Source of the DNA: Salinimicrobium catena
GTDB taxonomy: Bacteria; Bacteroidota; Bacteroidia; Flavobacteriales; Flavobacteriaceae
Reading direction: 5' to 3'
DNA: 64,000 nt
Assembly: GCF_900102915.1 (NCBI RefSeq)
Contig: NZ_FNGG01000004.1
Coordinates: forward strand, 186,001-250,000
Made by a program: the position numbers and the translations under genes. The notes under the pieces are model-generated. The model ran no database searches, was not told the DNA's origin, and saw nothing but the letters and a program-made list of their open reading frames with translations. Below are positions 9,577 through 20,600 of the stretch, in pieces (the stretch's first letter is position 1; every line of letters starts with the position of its first letter).

Positions 9577-9996
9577 TTAAGCTTGATAATCTCTAGCTAC
9601 GATGAACTTAGTTTTAACAGGTAATTTTTGAGCTGCAAGGCGCAGTGCTTCCTTAGCTACATCAAAAGGAACACCTCCGATTTCGAAAAGTATTCTTCCT
9701 GGCTTTACAACTGCTGCCCAGTATTCAACAGCACCTTTACCTTTACCCATACGTACTTCAAGAGGCTTTTTAGTGATAGGCTTATCTGGAAAAATCTTGA
9801 TCCAAAGTGAACCTTCCCTCTTCATATAACGGGTAGCAGCAATACGAGCCGCTTCTATTTGTCTTGCAGTCACAAAATTTGCATCAAGGGATTTGATCCC
9901 GAAAGTACCGTTAGAAAGTCTATGCCCTCTTTGAGCATTTCCTTTCATGCGGCCCTTCTGCATTTTGCGGTATTTTGTTCTTTTAGGCTGTAACAT
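9577..9996 (-). CDS. rplP: 50S ribosomal protein L16
   Basis: L16 lies near the A-site tRNA elbow and is needed for peptidyl transferase activity. Its 139 residues begin [19 protein letters not shown] and carry the signatures [20 protein letters not shown] and [10 protein letters not shown]. It sits between rpsC (19 bases) and rpmC (11 bases). Confidence 0.98.
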   Translation of the reverse strand: MLQPKRTKYRKMQKGRMKGNAQRGHRLSNGTFGIKSLDANFVTARQIEAARIAATRYMKREGSLWIKIFPDKPITKKPLEVRMGKGKGAVEYWAAVVKPGRILFEIGGVPFDVAKEALRLAAQKLPVKTKFIVARDYQA

Positions 9997-10015
9997 TTTT
10001 CTTTACTTTAAAAAA

Positions 10016-10738
10016 TTACTTTCTACGACGTGATTTGTTAGCACCACCTCGTCCGGCACCGGATTTTCCTCCTTGTTTTTTGGACATGCCAACAAGTGGA
10101 GAAAGCTCTCTTTTACCGTATACCTCACCTTTCATGATCCATACTTTAACACCCAGTCTACCGTAAGTAGTGTGTGCTTCAACTAAAGCATAATCAATAT
10201 CGGCTCTAAATGTTGACAATGGAATACGACCATCTTTGTATGATTCTGAACGCGCCATCTCAGCACCGTTCAAACGGCCTGAAATTTCGATCTTGATACC
10301 TTCAGCGTTCATTCTCATTGCAGCCGCAATAGCCATTTTGATCGCACGACGGTAAGAGATACGATTCTCTATCTGTCTTGCAACACTTGATGCCACTAAA
10401 TGAGCGTCAAGTTCTGGCCTCTTAATTTCAAAGATGTTGATCTGAACTTCCTTGTCGGTGATCTTCTTAAGCTCTTCCTTCAGCTTGTCTACCTCCTGGC
10501 CGCCTTTCCCGATAATGATACCAGGACGTGCAGTGGTGATAGTAACGGTTACAAGCTTAAGGGTACGCTCAATGATCACTCTTGATACACTCGCTTTTGA
10601 AAGACGAGCATGGATGTACTTTCTAATCTTATCGTCTTCGGCTAATTTGTCGCCGTAGTCATTTCCTCCGTACCAGTTGGATTCCCAACCTCTAATGATA
10701 CCAAGGCGATTCCCGATTGGATTTGTCTTCTGTCCCAT
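10016..10738 (-). CDS. rpsC: 30S ribosomal protein S3
   Basis: S3 lines the mRNA entry tunnel and has helicase activity together with S4 and S5. Its 240 residues contain the KH domain with the GxxG loop ([20 protein letters not shown]) and the C-terminal domain ([17 protein letters not shown]), ending in a basic tail. It lies in normal S10-operon order after rplV. Confidence 0.98.
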   Translation of the reverse strand: MGQKTNPIGNRLGIIRGWESNWYGGNDYGDKLAEDDKIRKYIHARLSKASVSRVIIERTLKLVTVTITTARPGIIIGKGGQEVDKLKEELKKITDKEVQINIFEIKRPELDAHLVASSVARQIENRISYRRAIKMAIAAAMRMNAEGIKIEISGRLNGAEMARSESYKDGRIPLSTFRADIDYALVEAHTTYGRLGVKVWIMKGEVYGKRELSPLVGMSKKQGGKSGAGRGGANKSRRRK

Positions 10739-10746
10739 ACTCTTAC

Positions 10747-11154
10747 TTAGCTTTGTGTATTATTGTTAGCTCCAAGCACCAAAGTAACGTGGTTGGAACG
10801 TTTTCTAATTCTGTGTGCGCGACCTTGTGGGGCAGGACGAAGTCTCTTCAACATACTTCCACCATCCACACGGATCTCTTTTACGAACAACTCAGCATCT
10901 TCGATACTTGCGTCTTCGTTCTTAGCCTGCCAGTTGGCAATGGCCGAAAGCAAAAGCTTCTCTAAACGGTTAGACGCCTCTTTCTGGCTGAATTTCAAAA
11001 TTTGAAGCGCTCTTTCTACTTTTTCACCACGAACAAGATCTGCAACCAGACGCATTTTTCTTGGCGAAGTAGGGCAGTTATTCAACTTGGCAAAAGCTAT
11101 TTGCTTATTAGCTTCTTTTATTTGCTCTGCTCTTTCTCTTTTACGAACTCCCAT
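10747..11154 (-). CDS. rplV: 50S ribosomal protein L22
   Basis: L22 lines the exit tunnel, and its beta-hairpin can affect macrolide sensitivity. At 135 residues it is longer than the E. coli form (110) because of an N-terminal Arg/Glu-rich extension and a short tail. The core [20 protein letters not shown] and the hairpin tip [20 protein letters not shown] look normal; no insertion is apparent at the tip. Confidence 0.98.
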   Translation of the reverse strand: MGVRKRERAEQIKEANKQIAFAKLNNCPTSPRKMRLVADLVRGEKVERALQILKFSQKEASNRLEKLLLSAIANWQAKNEDASIEDAELFVKEIRVDGGSMLKRLRPAPQGRAHRIRKRSNHVTLVLGANNNTQS

Positions 11155-11162
11155 AGCTTCAA

Positions 11163-11441
11163 TTATTTTTTACCTTTATTTTTAGCACCAGCATGACCTC
11201 TAAAAGATCTTGTTGGTGAAAATTCACCTAATTTGTGACCTACCATGTTCTCGGTAATGTAAACCGGTACAAATTGACGTCCGTTATGAACAGCAATTGT
11301 TTGCCCAACAAAATCAGGAGTGATCATAGAAGCCCTTGACCAGGTCTTAATAACCGCTTTCTTCCCAGATTCTGTGTTCTGAGCAACTTTCTGCTCCAGT
11401 TTATAGTGAACGTAAGGTCCTTTTTTTAATGAACGTGCCAT
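11163..11441 (-). CDS. rpsS: 30S ribosomal protein S19
   Basis: S19 pairs with S13 in the 30S head. It has 92 residues, the standard length, with the start [14 protein letters not shown] and the signature [20 protein letters not shown]. It is 6 bases after rplB. Confidence 0.98.
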   Translation of the reverse strand: MARSLKKGPYVHYKLEQKVAQNTESGKKAVIKTWSRASMITPDFVGQTIAVHNGRQFVPVYITENMVGHKLGEFSPTRSFRGHAGAKNKGKK

Positions 11442-11447
11442 ATCTTA

Positions 11448-12275
11448 TTATTTCTTTCTACGTTCTACAATATATTTATTACTCGCCTTCGTCTTAGAAC
11501 GGGTTCTGAATCCTTTAGCAGGAAGTCCCTTTCTAGATCTTGGGTGACCACCAGATGCACGGCCTTCCCCACCACCCATTGGGTGATCTACTGGGTTCAT
11601 CACAACCGGTCTAGTTCTTGGTCTTCTACCCAACCATCTCTTTCTACCAGCTTTACCTGATACTAACAACTGGTGGTCACTGTTAGACACAGCACCAATA
11701 GTTGCCACACAGCTCGCCAATACCCTTCTGATCTCTCCTGAAGGTAATTTGATGGTAGCGTATTTTCCCTCTCTTGCCATTAACTGAGCAAAAGCCCCTG
11801 CAGAACGAGCCATAACAGCTCCCTGACCTGGTCTCAACTCGATACAAGAGATGATAGTACCTAATGGAATATTTGCCAATGGCATAGCGTTCCCTATTTC
11901 AGGAGCACCTGCCTCGGCAGTAGATACTACATTTTGCCCAACCTGAAGTCCATTCTGAGCAATAATATATCGTTTCTCGCCATCCTGATAATTCAATAGC
12001 GCGATAAAAGCAGTTCTGTTTGGATCGTACTCAATAGAAGCGACAGTTGCAGGAATACCCTGCTTGTCTCTTTTAAAATCGATGATCCTGTAACGCTTTT
12101 TATGACCCCCACCAATATAGCGCATGGTCATTTTTCCTTGACTGTTTCTACCACCTGATCTTTTGTTCGGAGCTAATAAACTCTTCTCCGGCTTATCAGT
12201 AGTAATCGCGTCAAATCCGTTTACTACTCTAAATCGCTGACCAGGAGTGATTGGTTTTAATTTTCTAACTGACAT
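11448..12275 (-). CDS. rplB: 50S ribosomal protein L2
   Basis: L2 is needed for subunit joining and peptidyl transferase activity. Its 275 residues include the RNA-binding domain and the C-terminal signature [20 protein letters not shown], whose conserved histidine is present. It is 9 bases after rplW. Confidence 0.98.
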   Translation of the reverse strand: MSVRKLKPITPGQRFRVVNGFDAITTDKPEKSLLAPNKRSGGRNSQGKMTMRYIGGGHKKRYRIIDFKRDKQGIPATVASIEYDPNRTAFIALLNYQDGEKRYIIAQNGLQVGQNVVSTAEAGAPEIGNAMPLANIPLGTIISCIELRPGQGAVMARSAGAFAQLMAREGKYATIKLPSGEIRRVLASCVATIGAVSNSDHQLLVSGKAGRKRWLGRRPRTRPVVMNPVDHPMGGGEGRASGGHPRSRKGLPAKGFRTRSKTKASNKYIVERRKK

Positions 12276-12284
12276 TTTTTAATC

Positions 12285-12575
12285 TTAAAGATTACTATAC
12301 AAATCAATAGTTTCACCTTCCGCCACCTGTACTAGTGCTTTTTTGTAAGCACTGGTTTTACCAGTAACGACTCCCGTTTTTGTGTAACGGGTTTTTCTGT
12401 CTGGGCGGACATTTATAGTACGAACTTTAGTAACTGAAACACCATAAGCAGACTCAACTGCGTCTTTAATTTCAATCTTATTCGCCTTATTATCAACTAC
12501 AAAAGCGTACTTATTGTTAAGTTCGCTATCGGCTGTAGCTTTCTCTGTAATAATAGGTTTTATTAAGATACTCAT
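12285..12575 (-). CDS. rplW: 50S ribosomal protein L23
   Basis: L23 is the main docking site for trigger factor and SRP at the tunnel exit. It is 96 residues, with the usual start ILIKPIITEKAT and the KVRTINVRPDRKTRY segment. It is 5 bases after rplD. Confidence 0.97.
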   Translation of the reverse strand: MSILIKPIITEKATADSELNNKYAFVVDNKANKIEIKDAVESAYGVSVTKVRTINVRPDRKTRYTKTGVVTGKTSAYKKALVQVAEGETIDLYSNL

Positions 12576-12580
12576 AATGC

Positions 12581-13210
12581 TTATTTACTTAGATTCGACT
12601 CAATTCCTTCTAGAGACCCCTCTAAAAACACAATGTTATTTGCGTTTAATATTTTGTAAGTGCTTAATTCTGAGGCACTTACAACTTCAGAGGCCTTTAA
12701 ATTGCGTGACGACAAATATACGTTTTTATTCGAGTCACCCAACACTATCAAAGATTTTTTCCCGTCTAACCCCAAGGCTTTCAATACTTCAATGAAATTT
12801 TTGGTCTTAGGAGTGTCGAAAGAAAAATCTTCTACAACAACAATAGAGTTGTCATTTGCCTTCATAGAAAGGGCAGATTTTCTGGCCAATCTTTTCAGGT
12901 TCTTATTCAATTTGAAAGAGTAGTTTCTTGGTCTTGGACCGAACACTCTTCCTCCTCCTTTGAAAATAGGAGATTTGATACTTCCCGCACGGGCAGTACC
13001 AGTACCTTTTTGTTTCTTGATCTTACGGGTAGAACCTGCGATCTCAGCACGTTCTTTTGCCTTGTGCGTTCCCTGACGCTGGTTGGCCAGGTATTGCTTT
13101 ACATCAAGATAAACAGCATGGTTATTAGGCTCTATTGCAAAAACAGCATCAGAAAGGTTTGCCTTTCTCCCTGTTTCTTTTCCTTTAATATCTAAAACTG
13201 CTACTTCCAT
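12581..13210 (-). CDS. rplD: 50S ribosomal protein L4
   Basis: L4 binds 23S rRNA and lines the exit tunnel; in E. coli it also represses the S10 operon. Its 209 residues include the extended tunnel loop with [20 protein letters not shown] and [17 protein letters not shown]. Its start codon overlaps the rplC stop by one base (TAATG), suggesting translational coupling. Confidence 0.98.
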   Translation of the reverse strand: MEVAVLDIKGKETGRKANLSDAVFAIEPNNHAVYLDVKQYLANQRQGTHKAKERAEIAGSTRKIKKQKGTGTARAGSIKSPIFKGGGRVFGPRPRNYSFKLNKNLKRLARKSALSMKANDNSIVVVEDFSFDTPKTKNFIEVLKALGLDGKKSLIVLGDSNKNVYLSSRNLKASEVVSASELSTYKILNANNIVFLEGSLEGIESNLSK

Positions 13211-13821
13211 TACTTCTGAATGATTACGTAAGAGTTCTTGTGACCTGGAACTGCTCCTTTAACTACAAGCAGGTTCTTATCGGCTACCACTTTCAAAACT
13301 CTTAGGTTTTCTACTTTTACTTTATCGCCACCCATTCTTCCGGCCATACGCATTCCTTTGAATACTCTCGCAGGATAAGACGCAGCACCAATAGAACCAG
13401 GAGCTCTTAATCTGTTGTGCTGACCGTGAGTTGACTGTCCAACCCCACCAAAGCCGTGACGCTTTACAACACCTTGAAAACCTTTACCTTTTGAAACACC
13501 GGAAACGTCAACGAATTCGCCTTCAGTAAAATGCTCAACGGTAATGGTATCACCTAATTTGTGCTCTCCTTCAAATCCCTTGAATTCAACGACTTTGCGC
13601 ATTGCTGCGGCTCCGGCTTTTTTAGCGTGCCCTTCGGCAGCCTTATTAGCAGTCTTTTTGTCATCGAAACCAAGCTGAAGAGCTTCGTACCCGTCAACCT
13701 CTTTGGTTCTGACTTGGGTAATCACACATGGACCTGCTTCAATAACGGTACAAGGAATGTTCTTTCCGTTCTCGTCAAAAATGCTGGTCATGCCAATCTT
13801 TTTTCCTATTAACCCAGACAT
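13210..13821 (-). CDS. rplC: 50S ribosomal protein L3
   Basis: L3 binds near the 3' end of 23S rRNA and the peptidyl transferase centre. Its 203 residues begin [19 protein letters not shown] and contain the central loop motifs [20 protein letters not shown] and GMRMAGRMG. It is the first gene after a 153-base gap that holds a strong hairpin, so it may begin an independently regulated segment. Confidence 0.98.
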   Translation of the reverse strand: MSGLIGKKIGMTSIFDENGKNIPCTVIEAGPCVITQVRTKEVDGYEALQLGFDDKKTANKAAEGHAKKAGAAAMRKVVEFKGFEGEHKLGDTITVEHFTEGEFVDVSGVSKGKGFQGVVKRHGFGGVGQSTHGQHNRLRAPGSIGAASYPARVFKGMRMAGRMGGDKVKVENLRVLKVVADKNLLVVKGAVPGHKNSYVIIQK

Positions 13822-13974
13822 AATTAATTATTAGTTATTAAAAATTTATTTATTTAAAAATATTCAGGATTGAAAAACACTTCCAATCCTGAATGTATTT
13901 TTCGCCGTTTTTCCCTTGCCAACTGCTCGGGACATGTTAGTGGCCACGAAACCTGTTCGGGGCCAGGTGCATCA
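13822..13974 (-). promoter_or_regulatory. rpsJ-rplC spacer with strong hairpin, possible S10-operon leader
   Basis: This is the longest gap in the ribosomal block. It contains a perfect 11-bp inverted repeat, 13862-13872 with 13884-13894 (11-base loop). Read on the minus strand it is followed by a short T run (ATTTTTAAAT), so it could act as an attenuator. Upstream of it, between 13920 and 13970, is a GC-rich stretch with smaller pairings such as CCTG/CAGG and TGGCC/GGCCA. In E. coli the L4-controlled leader of the S10 operon precedes rpsJ; here the structured leader sits after rpsJ. Function is inferred. Confidence 0.55.
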
Positions 13975-14280
13975 TCACACTTTGATCTCCACCTCTACTC
14001 CACTTGGCAATTCAAGCTTCATAAGAGCATCGATCGTTTTTGAAGATGAACTGTAGATATCCAGCAATCTCTTGTAAGAGCTAAGCTGAAATTGTTCTCT
14101 CGACTTTTTGTTCACGTGAGGAGAACGCAATACAGTAAAGATCTTTTTGTGTGTTGGCAACGGAATTGGTCCGGTTACTACAGCACCCGTACTTTTTACG
14201 GTTTTTACGATCTTTTCGGCAGATTTGTCTACCAGGTTATGATCGTAAGATTTTAGTTTTATTCTGATTTTTTGACTCAT
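13975..14280 (-). CDS. rpsJ: 30S ribosomal protein S10
   Basis: S10 of the 30S head; in other bacteria it also pairs with NusB in antitermination. It has 101 residues with the signature [20 protein letters not shown]. It is grouped with fusA (11 bases upstream) and is separated from rplC by a long structured gap. Confidence 0.98.
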   Translation of the reverse strand: MSQKIRIKLKSYDHNLVDKSAEKIVKTVKSTGAVVTGPIPLPTHKKIFTVLRSPHVNKKSREQFQLSSYKRLLDIYSSSSKTIDALMKLELPSGVEVEIKV

Positions 14281-14291
14281 GTTCCTGATAA

Positions 14292-16400
14292 TTAATCGTT
14301 AGCTCCTTTTGCTGCTTTAATTACTTCTTCTGAAACGTTAGAAGGAGTTTCAGCATAGTGAGAGAATTCCATAGTAGAAGTTGCACGTCCGGAAGAAAGG
14401 GTACGCAAGGTAGTCACGTAACCAAACATTTCAGAAAGCGGCACTTCAGCTTTGATAACTTTTGCTCCAGATCTGTCGCTCATGTTGTTCACCTGTCCAC
14501 GACGTCTGTTCAAGTCACCTACTATATCACCCATGTTCTCTTCAGGAGTAACTACTTCTACTTTCATGATTGGCTCAAGGATCACAGCACCGGCTTTTTT
14601 AGCCGCTTCTTTGTATCCAAGTTTTGCTGCCAATTCGAATGAAAGCTGATCAGAATCCACAGGGTGGAAAGATCCGTCAGTAAGTACAACTTTCAAAGTA
14701 TCCATCTGGAAACCTGCAAGAGGTCCGTTCTTCATAGCTTCTTTGAAACCTTTTTCAACTGAAGGAATGAATTCTTTAGGAATACGACCACCTTTGATCT
14801 CATCCACGAACTGAAGTCCGGGTCCTTTGAAATCTTCGTCGGCTGGTCCTAAAGTGAAGACGATATCACCAAATTTACCACGACCACCAGATTGTTTCTT
14901 GTAAACCTCTCTGTGATCTGCAGACCTGGTAACAGCTTCCTTGTACTCAACCTGAGGTTGCCCCTGGTTAACTTCAACTTTAAATTCTCTTTTCAAACGA
15001 TCAACAAGGATCTCCAGGTGAAGCTCTCCCATTCCTGAGATGATAGTTTGTCCTGAAGCCTCATCTGTCTTAACCTGGAAAGTTGGATCCTCTTCGGCAA
15101 GTTTTGCCAAAGCCATACCCATTTTATCAACGTCAGCCTTAGTTTTAGGCTCAACAGAGATACCGATTACCGGGTCAGGGAAAGACATTGATTCAAGAAT
15201 GATAGGGTGCTTCTCATCTGTAAGAGTATCCCCTGTCTTAATATCTTTAAATCCAACAGCTGCACCAATATCTCCAGCCTCGATCTTGTCGATTGGCTGC
15301 TGCTTGTTAGCGTGCATCTGGTAGATACGTGAAATACGCTCTTTTTTACCGGAACGGTTGTTCAACACATAAGAACCTGCGTCAAGTGTTCCGGAGTAAA
15401 CTCTAAAGAAAGCCAAACGACCTACGAATGGATCGGTAGCGATCTTAAATGCTAAAGCTGAGAACGGAGAATCCACGTTCGGCTTACGCTTTTCTTCAGC
15501 ACCGGTATCTGGATTAGTTCCTTCAATAGCTTCAACATCAATTGGAGATGGAAGATATCTCATCACAGCATCCAACATTGCCTGAACACCTTTGTTTTTA
15601 AAGGCAGATCCACACATCATTGGAATAATAGACATATCTATTGTAGCAGCCCTAAGAGCAGCGATGATCTCATCTTCAGTTATAGAGTTCTCATCCTCAA
15701 AGAACTTCTCCATAAGAGCCTCATCGTATTCAGCAACTGCCTCTACCAACTTAGCTCTGTACTCATTTACATCATCTTCAAGTTCCGCAGGAATGTCGAT
15801 GGTCTCATAGGTCATCCCATAATCCTCTTCATTCCAAACGATCGCCTTCTTAGAGATAAGATCAACAACTCCTTTGAAGTCGATCTCTTCCCCGATAGGG
15901 ATCTGCAATGGCACAGGATTACCTCCAAGCATTTCTTTAACCTGGTTACACACGTTAAAGAAGTCAGCACCCTGACGGTCCATTTTATTTACGAACCCAA
16001 GTCTTGGAACACGGTATTTATCCGCTTGTCTCCAAACAGTTTCAGATTGAGGCTCAACACCATCAACCGCACTAAATAGCGCAACCATACCATCAAGTAC
16101 ACGCAAAGAACGCTCCACCTCTACGGTGAAGTCAACGTGACCCGGGGTATCGATAATATTTACTGTGAATTCCTGATCGCGGTAGTTCCACTTACAGTGC
16201 GTAGCAGCAGAAGTAATGGTAATACCACGCTCCTGCTCCTGCTCCATCCAGTCCATGGTTGCAGCACCATCGTGAACCTCACCAATCTTGTGGCTGATCC
16301 CGGTGTAGAATAAAATTCGTTCTGTCGTCGTCGTTTTACCGGCATCAATATGCGCGGCAATTCCTATATTTCTTGTAAATTTTAAATCTCTTTGTGCCAT
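14292..16400 (-). CDS. fusA: Elongation factor G
   Basis: EF-G, the GTPase that drives translocation, 702 residues. The G1 motif [16 protein letters not shown], the G2 region [12 protein letters not shown]3 [12 protein letters not shown] and G4 NKMDR are present, followed by the beta-barrel domain II, domains III and IV (with [15 protein letters not shown]) and the C-terminal domain V. It is in the str order rpsL-rpsG-fusA, 3 bases after rpsG. tuf is not in this window. Confidence 0.98.
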   Translation of the reverse strand: MAQRDLKFTRNIGIAAHIDAGKTTTTERILFYTGISHKIGEVHDGAATMDWMEQEQERGITITSAATHCKWNYRDQEFTVNIIDTPGHVDFTVEVERSLRVLDGMVALFSAVDGVEPQSETVWRQADKYRVPRLGFVNKMDRQGADFFNVCNQVKEMLGGNPVPLQIPIGEEIDFKGVVDLISKKAIVWNEEDYGMTYETIDIPAELEDDVNEYRAKLVEAVAEYDEALMEKFFEDENSITEDEIIAALRAATIDMSIIPMMCGSAFKNKGVQAMLDAVMRYLPSPIDVEAIEGTNPDTGAEEKRKPNVDSPFSALAFKIATDPFVGRLAFFRVYSGTLDAGSYVLNNRSGKKERISRIYQMHANKQQPIDKIEAGDIGAAVGFKDIKTGDTLTDEKHPIILESMSFPDPVIGISVEPKTKADVDKMGMALAKLAEEDPTFQVKTDEASGQTIISGMGELHLEILVDRLKREFKVEVNQGQPQVEYKEAVTRSADHREVYKKQSGGRGKFGDIVFTLGPADEDFKGPGLQFVDEIKGGRIPKEFIPSVEKGFKEAMKNGPLAGFQMDTLKVVLTDGSFHPVDSDQLSFELAAKLGYKEAAKKAGAVILEPIMKVEVVTPEENMGDIVGDLNRRRGQVNNMSDRSGAKVIKAEVPLSEMFGYVTTLRTLSSGRATSTMEFSHYAETPSNVSEEVIKAAKGAND

Positions 16401-16403
16401 GTC

Positions 16404-16880
16404 TTAGAATCTAAAGTGTGAGAATGCTTTGTTCGCCTCAGCCATTTTGTGAGTATCAACTCTTTTCTTCACAGCCGCACCTTCTTCTTTAGCTGCAGCT
16501 AAAACCTCAGCAGCCAACTTCTGCGCCATTGATTTCTCATTACGCTTTCTCGCATAGCTAATCAACCACTTCATTGCAGTTGAAACTTTACGATCTGGTC
16601 TTATTTGCATTGGGATCTGAAAAGTAGCACCCCCTACTCTACGGCTACGCACTTCTACGTGAGGCATAACATTAGAAAGGGCATCTTTCCACAATTCCAG
16701 GGCAGTTTTTTCTTCGTCTTGCTTTTTCTCCTCTACGATAGCGATCGCATCATAGAATACTTTAAAGGCAACAGATTTTTTACCATCCCACATCATCATG
16801 TTAACAAAACGCGTTACTAACTGATCGTTAAATTTTGGATCTGGTAAAAGTGGCCTTTTTTTCGCCTGTCTTTTTCTCAT
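16404..16880 (-). CDS. rpsG: 30S ribosomal protein S7
   Basis: S7 nucleates assembly of the 30S head. It has 158 residues with [20 protein letters not shown] at the start and the rRNA-binding segment [20 protein letters not shown]. It follows rpsL with a 23-base gap. Confidence 0.98.
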   Translation of the reverse strand: MRKRQAKKRPLLPDPKFNDQLVTRFVNMMMWDGKKSVAFKVFYDAIAIVEEKKQDEEKTALELWKDALSNVMPHVEVRSRRVGGATFQIPMQIRPDRKVSTAMKWLISYARKRNEKSMAQKLAAEVLAAAKEEGAAVKKRVDTHKMAEANKAFSHFRF

Positions 16881-16903
16881 TTCTTTACATTAAAGTTTTT
16901 TAA

Positions 16904-17278
16904 TTACTTCTTAGGGCGTTTTGCACCATACTTGGATCTACGCTGTGTTCTACCCTCAACACCAGCTGTGTCAAGCGCCCCACGAACGATATGATACCTA
17001 ACTCCAGGCAAATCTTTAACTCTTCCGCCTCTAACCAATACTATCGAGTGCTCTTGAAGGTTGTGACCCTCACCAGGGATGTATGCGTTCACTTCTTTTC
17101 CATTGGTCAACCTCACCCTTGCAACTTTACGCATTGCAGAGTTTGGTTTCTTAGGAGTAGTTGTGTAAACACGCGTACAAACACCTCGTCTTTGAGGGCA
17201 CGAATCCAAAGCAGCCGATTTACTCTTCTTGGTAATCTTGGCTCTTCCTTTTCGTACTAATTGTGAAATTGTTGGCAT
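16904..17278 (-). CDS. rpsL: 30S ribosomal protein S12
   Basis: S12 of the decoding centre, 124 residues. The [20 protein letters not shown] and [14 protein letters not shown] segments carry lysines at the sites (E. coli K43 and K88) where changes give streptomycin resistance, so both look wild type. It is the first gene of the block, with a promoter about 60-85 bases upstream. Confidence 0.98.
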   Translation of the reverse strand: MPTISQLVRKGRAKITKKSKSAALDSCPQRRGVCTRVYTTTPKKPNSAMRKVARVRLTNGKEVNAYIPGEGHNLQEHSIVLVRGGRVKDLPGVRYHIVRGALDTAGVEGRTQRRSKYGAKRPKK

Positions 17279-17333
17279 AATTTCTTTTACACTAATTATT
17301 GTTTTATAAAATTCCCTTTTTTCAAAAGGTCTG

Positions 17334-17363
17334 CAAAGGTAAAAATAAAACTTAATTATTCAA
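17334..17363 (-). promoter_or_regulatory. Promoter of the ribosomal block (rpsL)
   Basis: On the minus strand a perfect Bacteroidota -7 box, TACCTTTG (17334-17341), lies 19 bases after a TTG -33 box (17361-17363). This is the best promoter match in the window. It predicts a transcript start near 17328 and an untranslated leader of about 50 bases before rpsL. Confidence 0.8.
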
Positions 17364-17623
17364 ATCTTAAATAATTAATTTTCAGAAGGGTTTAATTTCC
17401 CCAAACAATTCTATGTTTTTTATTGATGTTTCCCCTTTAAGATTTTTTTCAAGAAAAAGGAAAAACTGATCCTTATCATATAAAATATCCCTCAAACTCC
17501 TAAAAGCGATGCGATTAGAAGTTTTACGCGATATTAAAATCCCAATCAACAACCTAAAAAGTTAACGAAAAGCTAAATTTCCACGCATAAGTCAGCTGAA
17601 ACGAAAGTTTTCGGGGAAAAAAG
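17364..17623. other. Divergent intergenic region rpsL/susC
   Basis: This is the remaining part of the 400-base gap between rpsL and susC, AT-rich and without a credible gene on either strand. I saw no operator-like inverted repeat and no terminator. Regulatory sites for susC may be here, but none can be pointed to. Confidence 0.4.
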
Positions 17624-17654
17624 TTGCTTGGTTAACATTTAATTATCATTTTTG
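17624..17654 (+). promoter_or_regulatory. Possible promoter of susC
   Basis: TTG (17624-17626), a 20-base spacer, then CATTTTTG (17647-17654), one mismatch from the -7 consensus TAnnTTTG. The predicted start lies near 17660, downstream of the TTG codon at 17652 and upstream of the ATG at 17685, supporting the ATG as the true susC start. Confidence 0.45.
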
Positions 17655-17684
17655 GCACTGGCTAATTCAAACAAATCTTTAAAA

Positions 17685-20600
17685 ATGAAAGCAAAGTTTA
17701 GTGGAATTCTAACGCTATTACTGGCGTTAGTAGTGCAAATTACGTTTGCACAAGAACAACGGACAATTTCCGGGACGGTGACCGACGACAGCGGTATGCC
17801 TTTACCCGGGGTTAATGTACTCGTCCAGGGGACTACCCGAGGGGTGCAAACAGATTTTGATGGAAACTACTCCATCCAGGCAAGTGCCGGAGAGGTGCTT
17901 GTTTTTTCTTTCCTTGGTATGCAGACCAGAGAATACACGGTAGCGAACGTGGATACTATAGATGTGGTTTTAGAGCCCGATACCGCACAACTTGAAGAGG
18001 TGGTGGTAACAGCTCTGGGTATCTCAAGGGAAAAACGCTCGATTGGTTATGCGACTCAGGAAGTTGCCGGAGAAGAAGTTTCTACGGTTAAGACTGACAA
18101 CGTGATCAACAACCTATCCGGTAAAGTAAGTGGGGTACAGATCAAAGCAAACAACAACTTTGGTGGATCTGCCAACTTCCTTATCCGTGGAGTAAGCTCC
18201 CTTACCGGGAACAACCAGCCGTTATTTGTAATTGACGGTATTCCAATTTCCAACGCAATCAACAACACAGATGCTCAGAGAGGTGGTAGTACCGGTTATG
18301 ACTATGGTAACGCTGCTTCTGACATTAACCCTGAGGATGTTGCCTCTATCAACGTACTTAAAGGTGCTGCCGCTTCTGCAATCTACGGTTCACGAGGAGC
18401 AAACGGGGTGGTGATCATTACCACCAAATCAGGTCAAAGAGGTGTAGCAAAAGTAACTGTAAGCTCTGGTGTAACAGTTGGAGAAATAGACAGATCAACT
18501 TTCCTTGAATATCAGGATGGTTATGGTGCAGGATATGGTCCCTATTATGGAGCGCCAAATTTTGATGGCTACTTTGAGAGGTTTGATGTAAATGGAGACG
18601 GAACTATTGATGATGTTGTACCTACTTATGATGACGCCTCTTATGGTGCGCCACTTGATGGTAGAATGGTTTATCAATGGGATGCCTTTGTTCCTGATCA
18701 TGCTAATTACCTTCAGGCCACTCCTTATCTTCCGGGAGAAACTACTCCTGCTGACTTTTTTGAAACTTCCTATCAGTTCAACAATTCAGTTGCTGTTTCC
18801 GGAGGTTCCGAAAAAATGACTTACAGGTTAGGATATACTAATTTTGACCAAACCGGTATGCTTCCTAACTCCAACCTGAATAAAAACTCCTTTAACTTAA
18901 ACGGTGATATCCAGGTTACTGATAATTTAAAAGCAGGGGCTTCGGCTAACTTTATCGTTCAAAGAACTAAAGGTAGAAACTCTACAGGTTATAGCGACAA
19001 CCTAATGTCTCAATTTAGACAATGGTGGCAGGTAAATGTGGACATGGATTCTCAGAGAGAGATCTTTGAACAAACCGGTCAAAACGTTTCCTGGAACCAC
19101 GAAGGTGGTATGGGAGGTTCTTACCTTCAGCCACATTACTGGGACAACCCTTACTGGACCCGATATAAGAACTTCCAGACAGATAGGAGAAATCGTTTCT
19201 ACGGAAACCTTTTTGCTACATACACTGTAACAGATTGGTTAGATGTTACTGCTAAAGGTGCAGTTGACACATATAAAGAATTGAGAGAAGAAAGAAGAGC
19301 TATCGGTTCTGTAGGTGCTCCATTCGGAGTCCTTAGAGACACAGAATCTTCTGGGTACGACCGTAAAGATGTAGATTTCACTGAATACAACTATGACCTT
19401 ATGGCCAATATCGATAAGGATTTTGGAGAAGACGTAAGCTTAGCAGGTGTTGCAGGTATTAACTTAAGAAGAGAGACCTACAGTTACTATCACCAGTCTA
19501 CAGCTGGAGGATTAATTGCTCCAGGAATTTTTGCTCTGAGCAACTCTGTAAACACGAATCCAAAACCGGTAGAAGTACTTCAGGAAAAAGAGGTAGTTGG
19601 TTATTATGGTCAAGCTTCTTTGGGTTATCAAAACACTGCCTATCTTGATGGAACTTATAGATATGATGTTTCTTCAGCTTTACCTCCAGATGAGAACGGT
19701 TATGGATATTTCGCGGTTAGTTCAAGTTTGATATTCTCAAATCTATTCGATTCAAACTGGTTCAGTTTTGGTAAATTGAGAGCTGGTTATGCAGAGGTAG
19801 GTAATGACCTTCCTGCTAATAACGTTTATGACACCTACAACATCCTTAATAACTTTGGTTCATCTGCATTATTTTCATTCCCAGGAACAAAACAGAATCA
19901 AGATCTTGTTCCTGAAAGAACAAAAGAGATCGAAGTTGGTTTAGAGACAAGAATGTGGAATAACAGAGTAGGACTTGATCTAACCTGGTACAAGAAAAAC
20001 ACAGAAAACCAGTTAATGCCCGTTTCCCTTTCTACCGCAACAGGTTTCTCTAGGCGTTGGGTAAATGCCGGTGAACTTCAAAACAAAGGGGTTGAAGCGA
20101 GATTACACTTAGTACCTGTAACTAACGATGATTTCACCTGGACTGTTGATTTCAACTGGTCTAAAAACGAGAACCTTGTTGTTGACCTTTACGGAGACCA
20201 GGAAAACCTGGTTTTAGCAAGTTACCAGGGTGGAGTTTCATTGAACGCTACGGTAGGTCAACCATATAATACCTTAAGAGGTACTGGTTATGAGTACTTA
20301 AACGGCCAAAGAGTTGTTAACTCAAGCGGTTACTATAAAGCAGTTTCAGATCAGGTAATTGGAGATGCCAACCCAGATTGGAACGGTGGTATTTCTAACA
20401 AATTAGCTTATAAAAACCTGGCTTTAAGTTTCCTTATTGATGTGCAGCAAGGTGGTGATGTATTCTCTCTTGACTTACATTACGGACAAGGAACTGGTTT
20501 ACCAGATTATACCGGAGGACTTAACGAATTAGGAAACCCTGTTAGGGATCCAGTTTCTGAAGGTGGAGGAATCTTAAATGAAGGTGTTACTGAAGATGGG

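Noticed and set aside
17652-17684. Upstream TTG start for SusC
   Set aside because: The extra 11 residues precede a normal signal peptide, and the predicted transcript starts after this codon.
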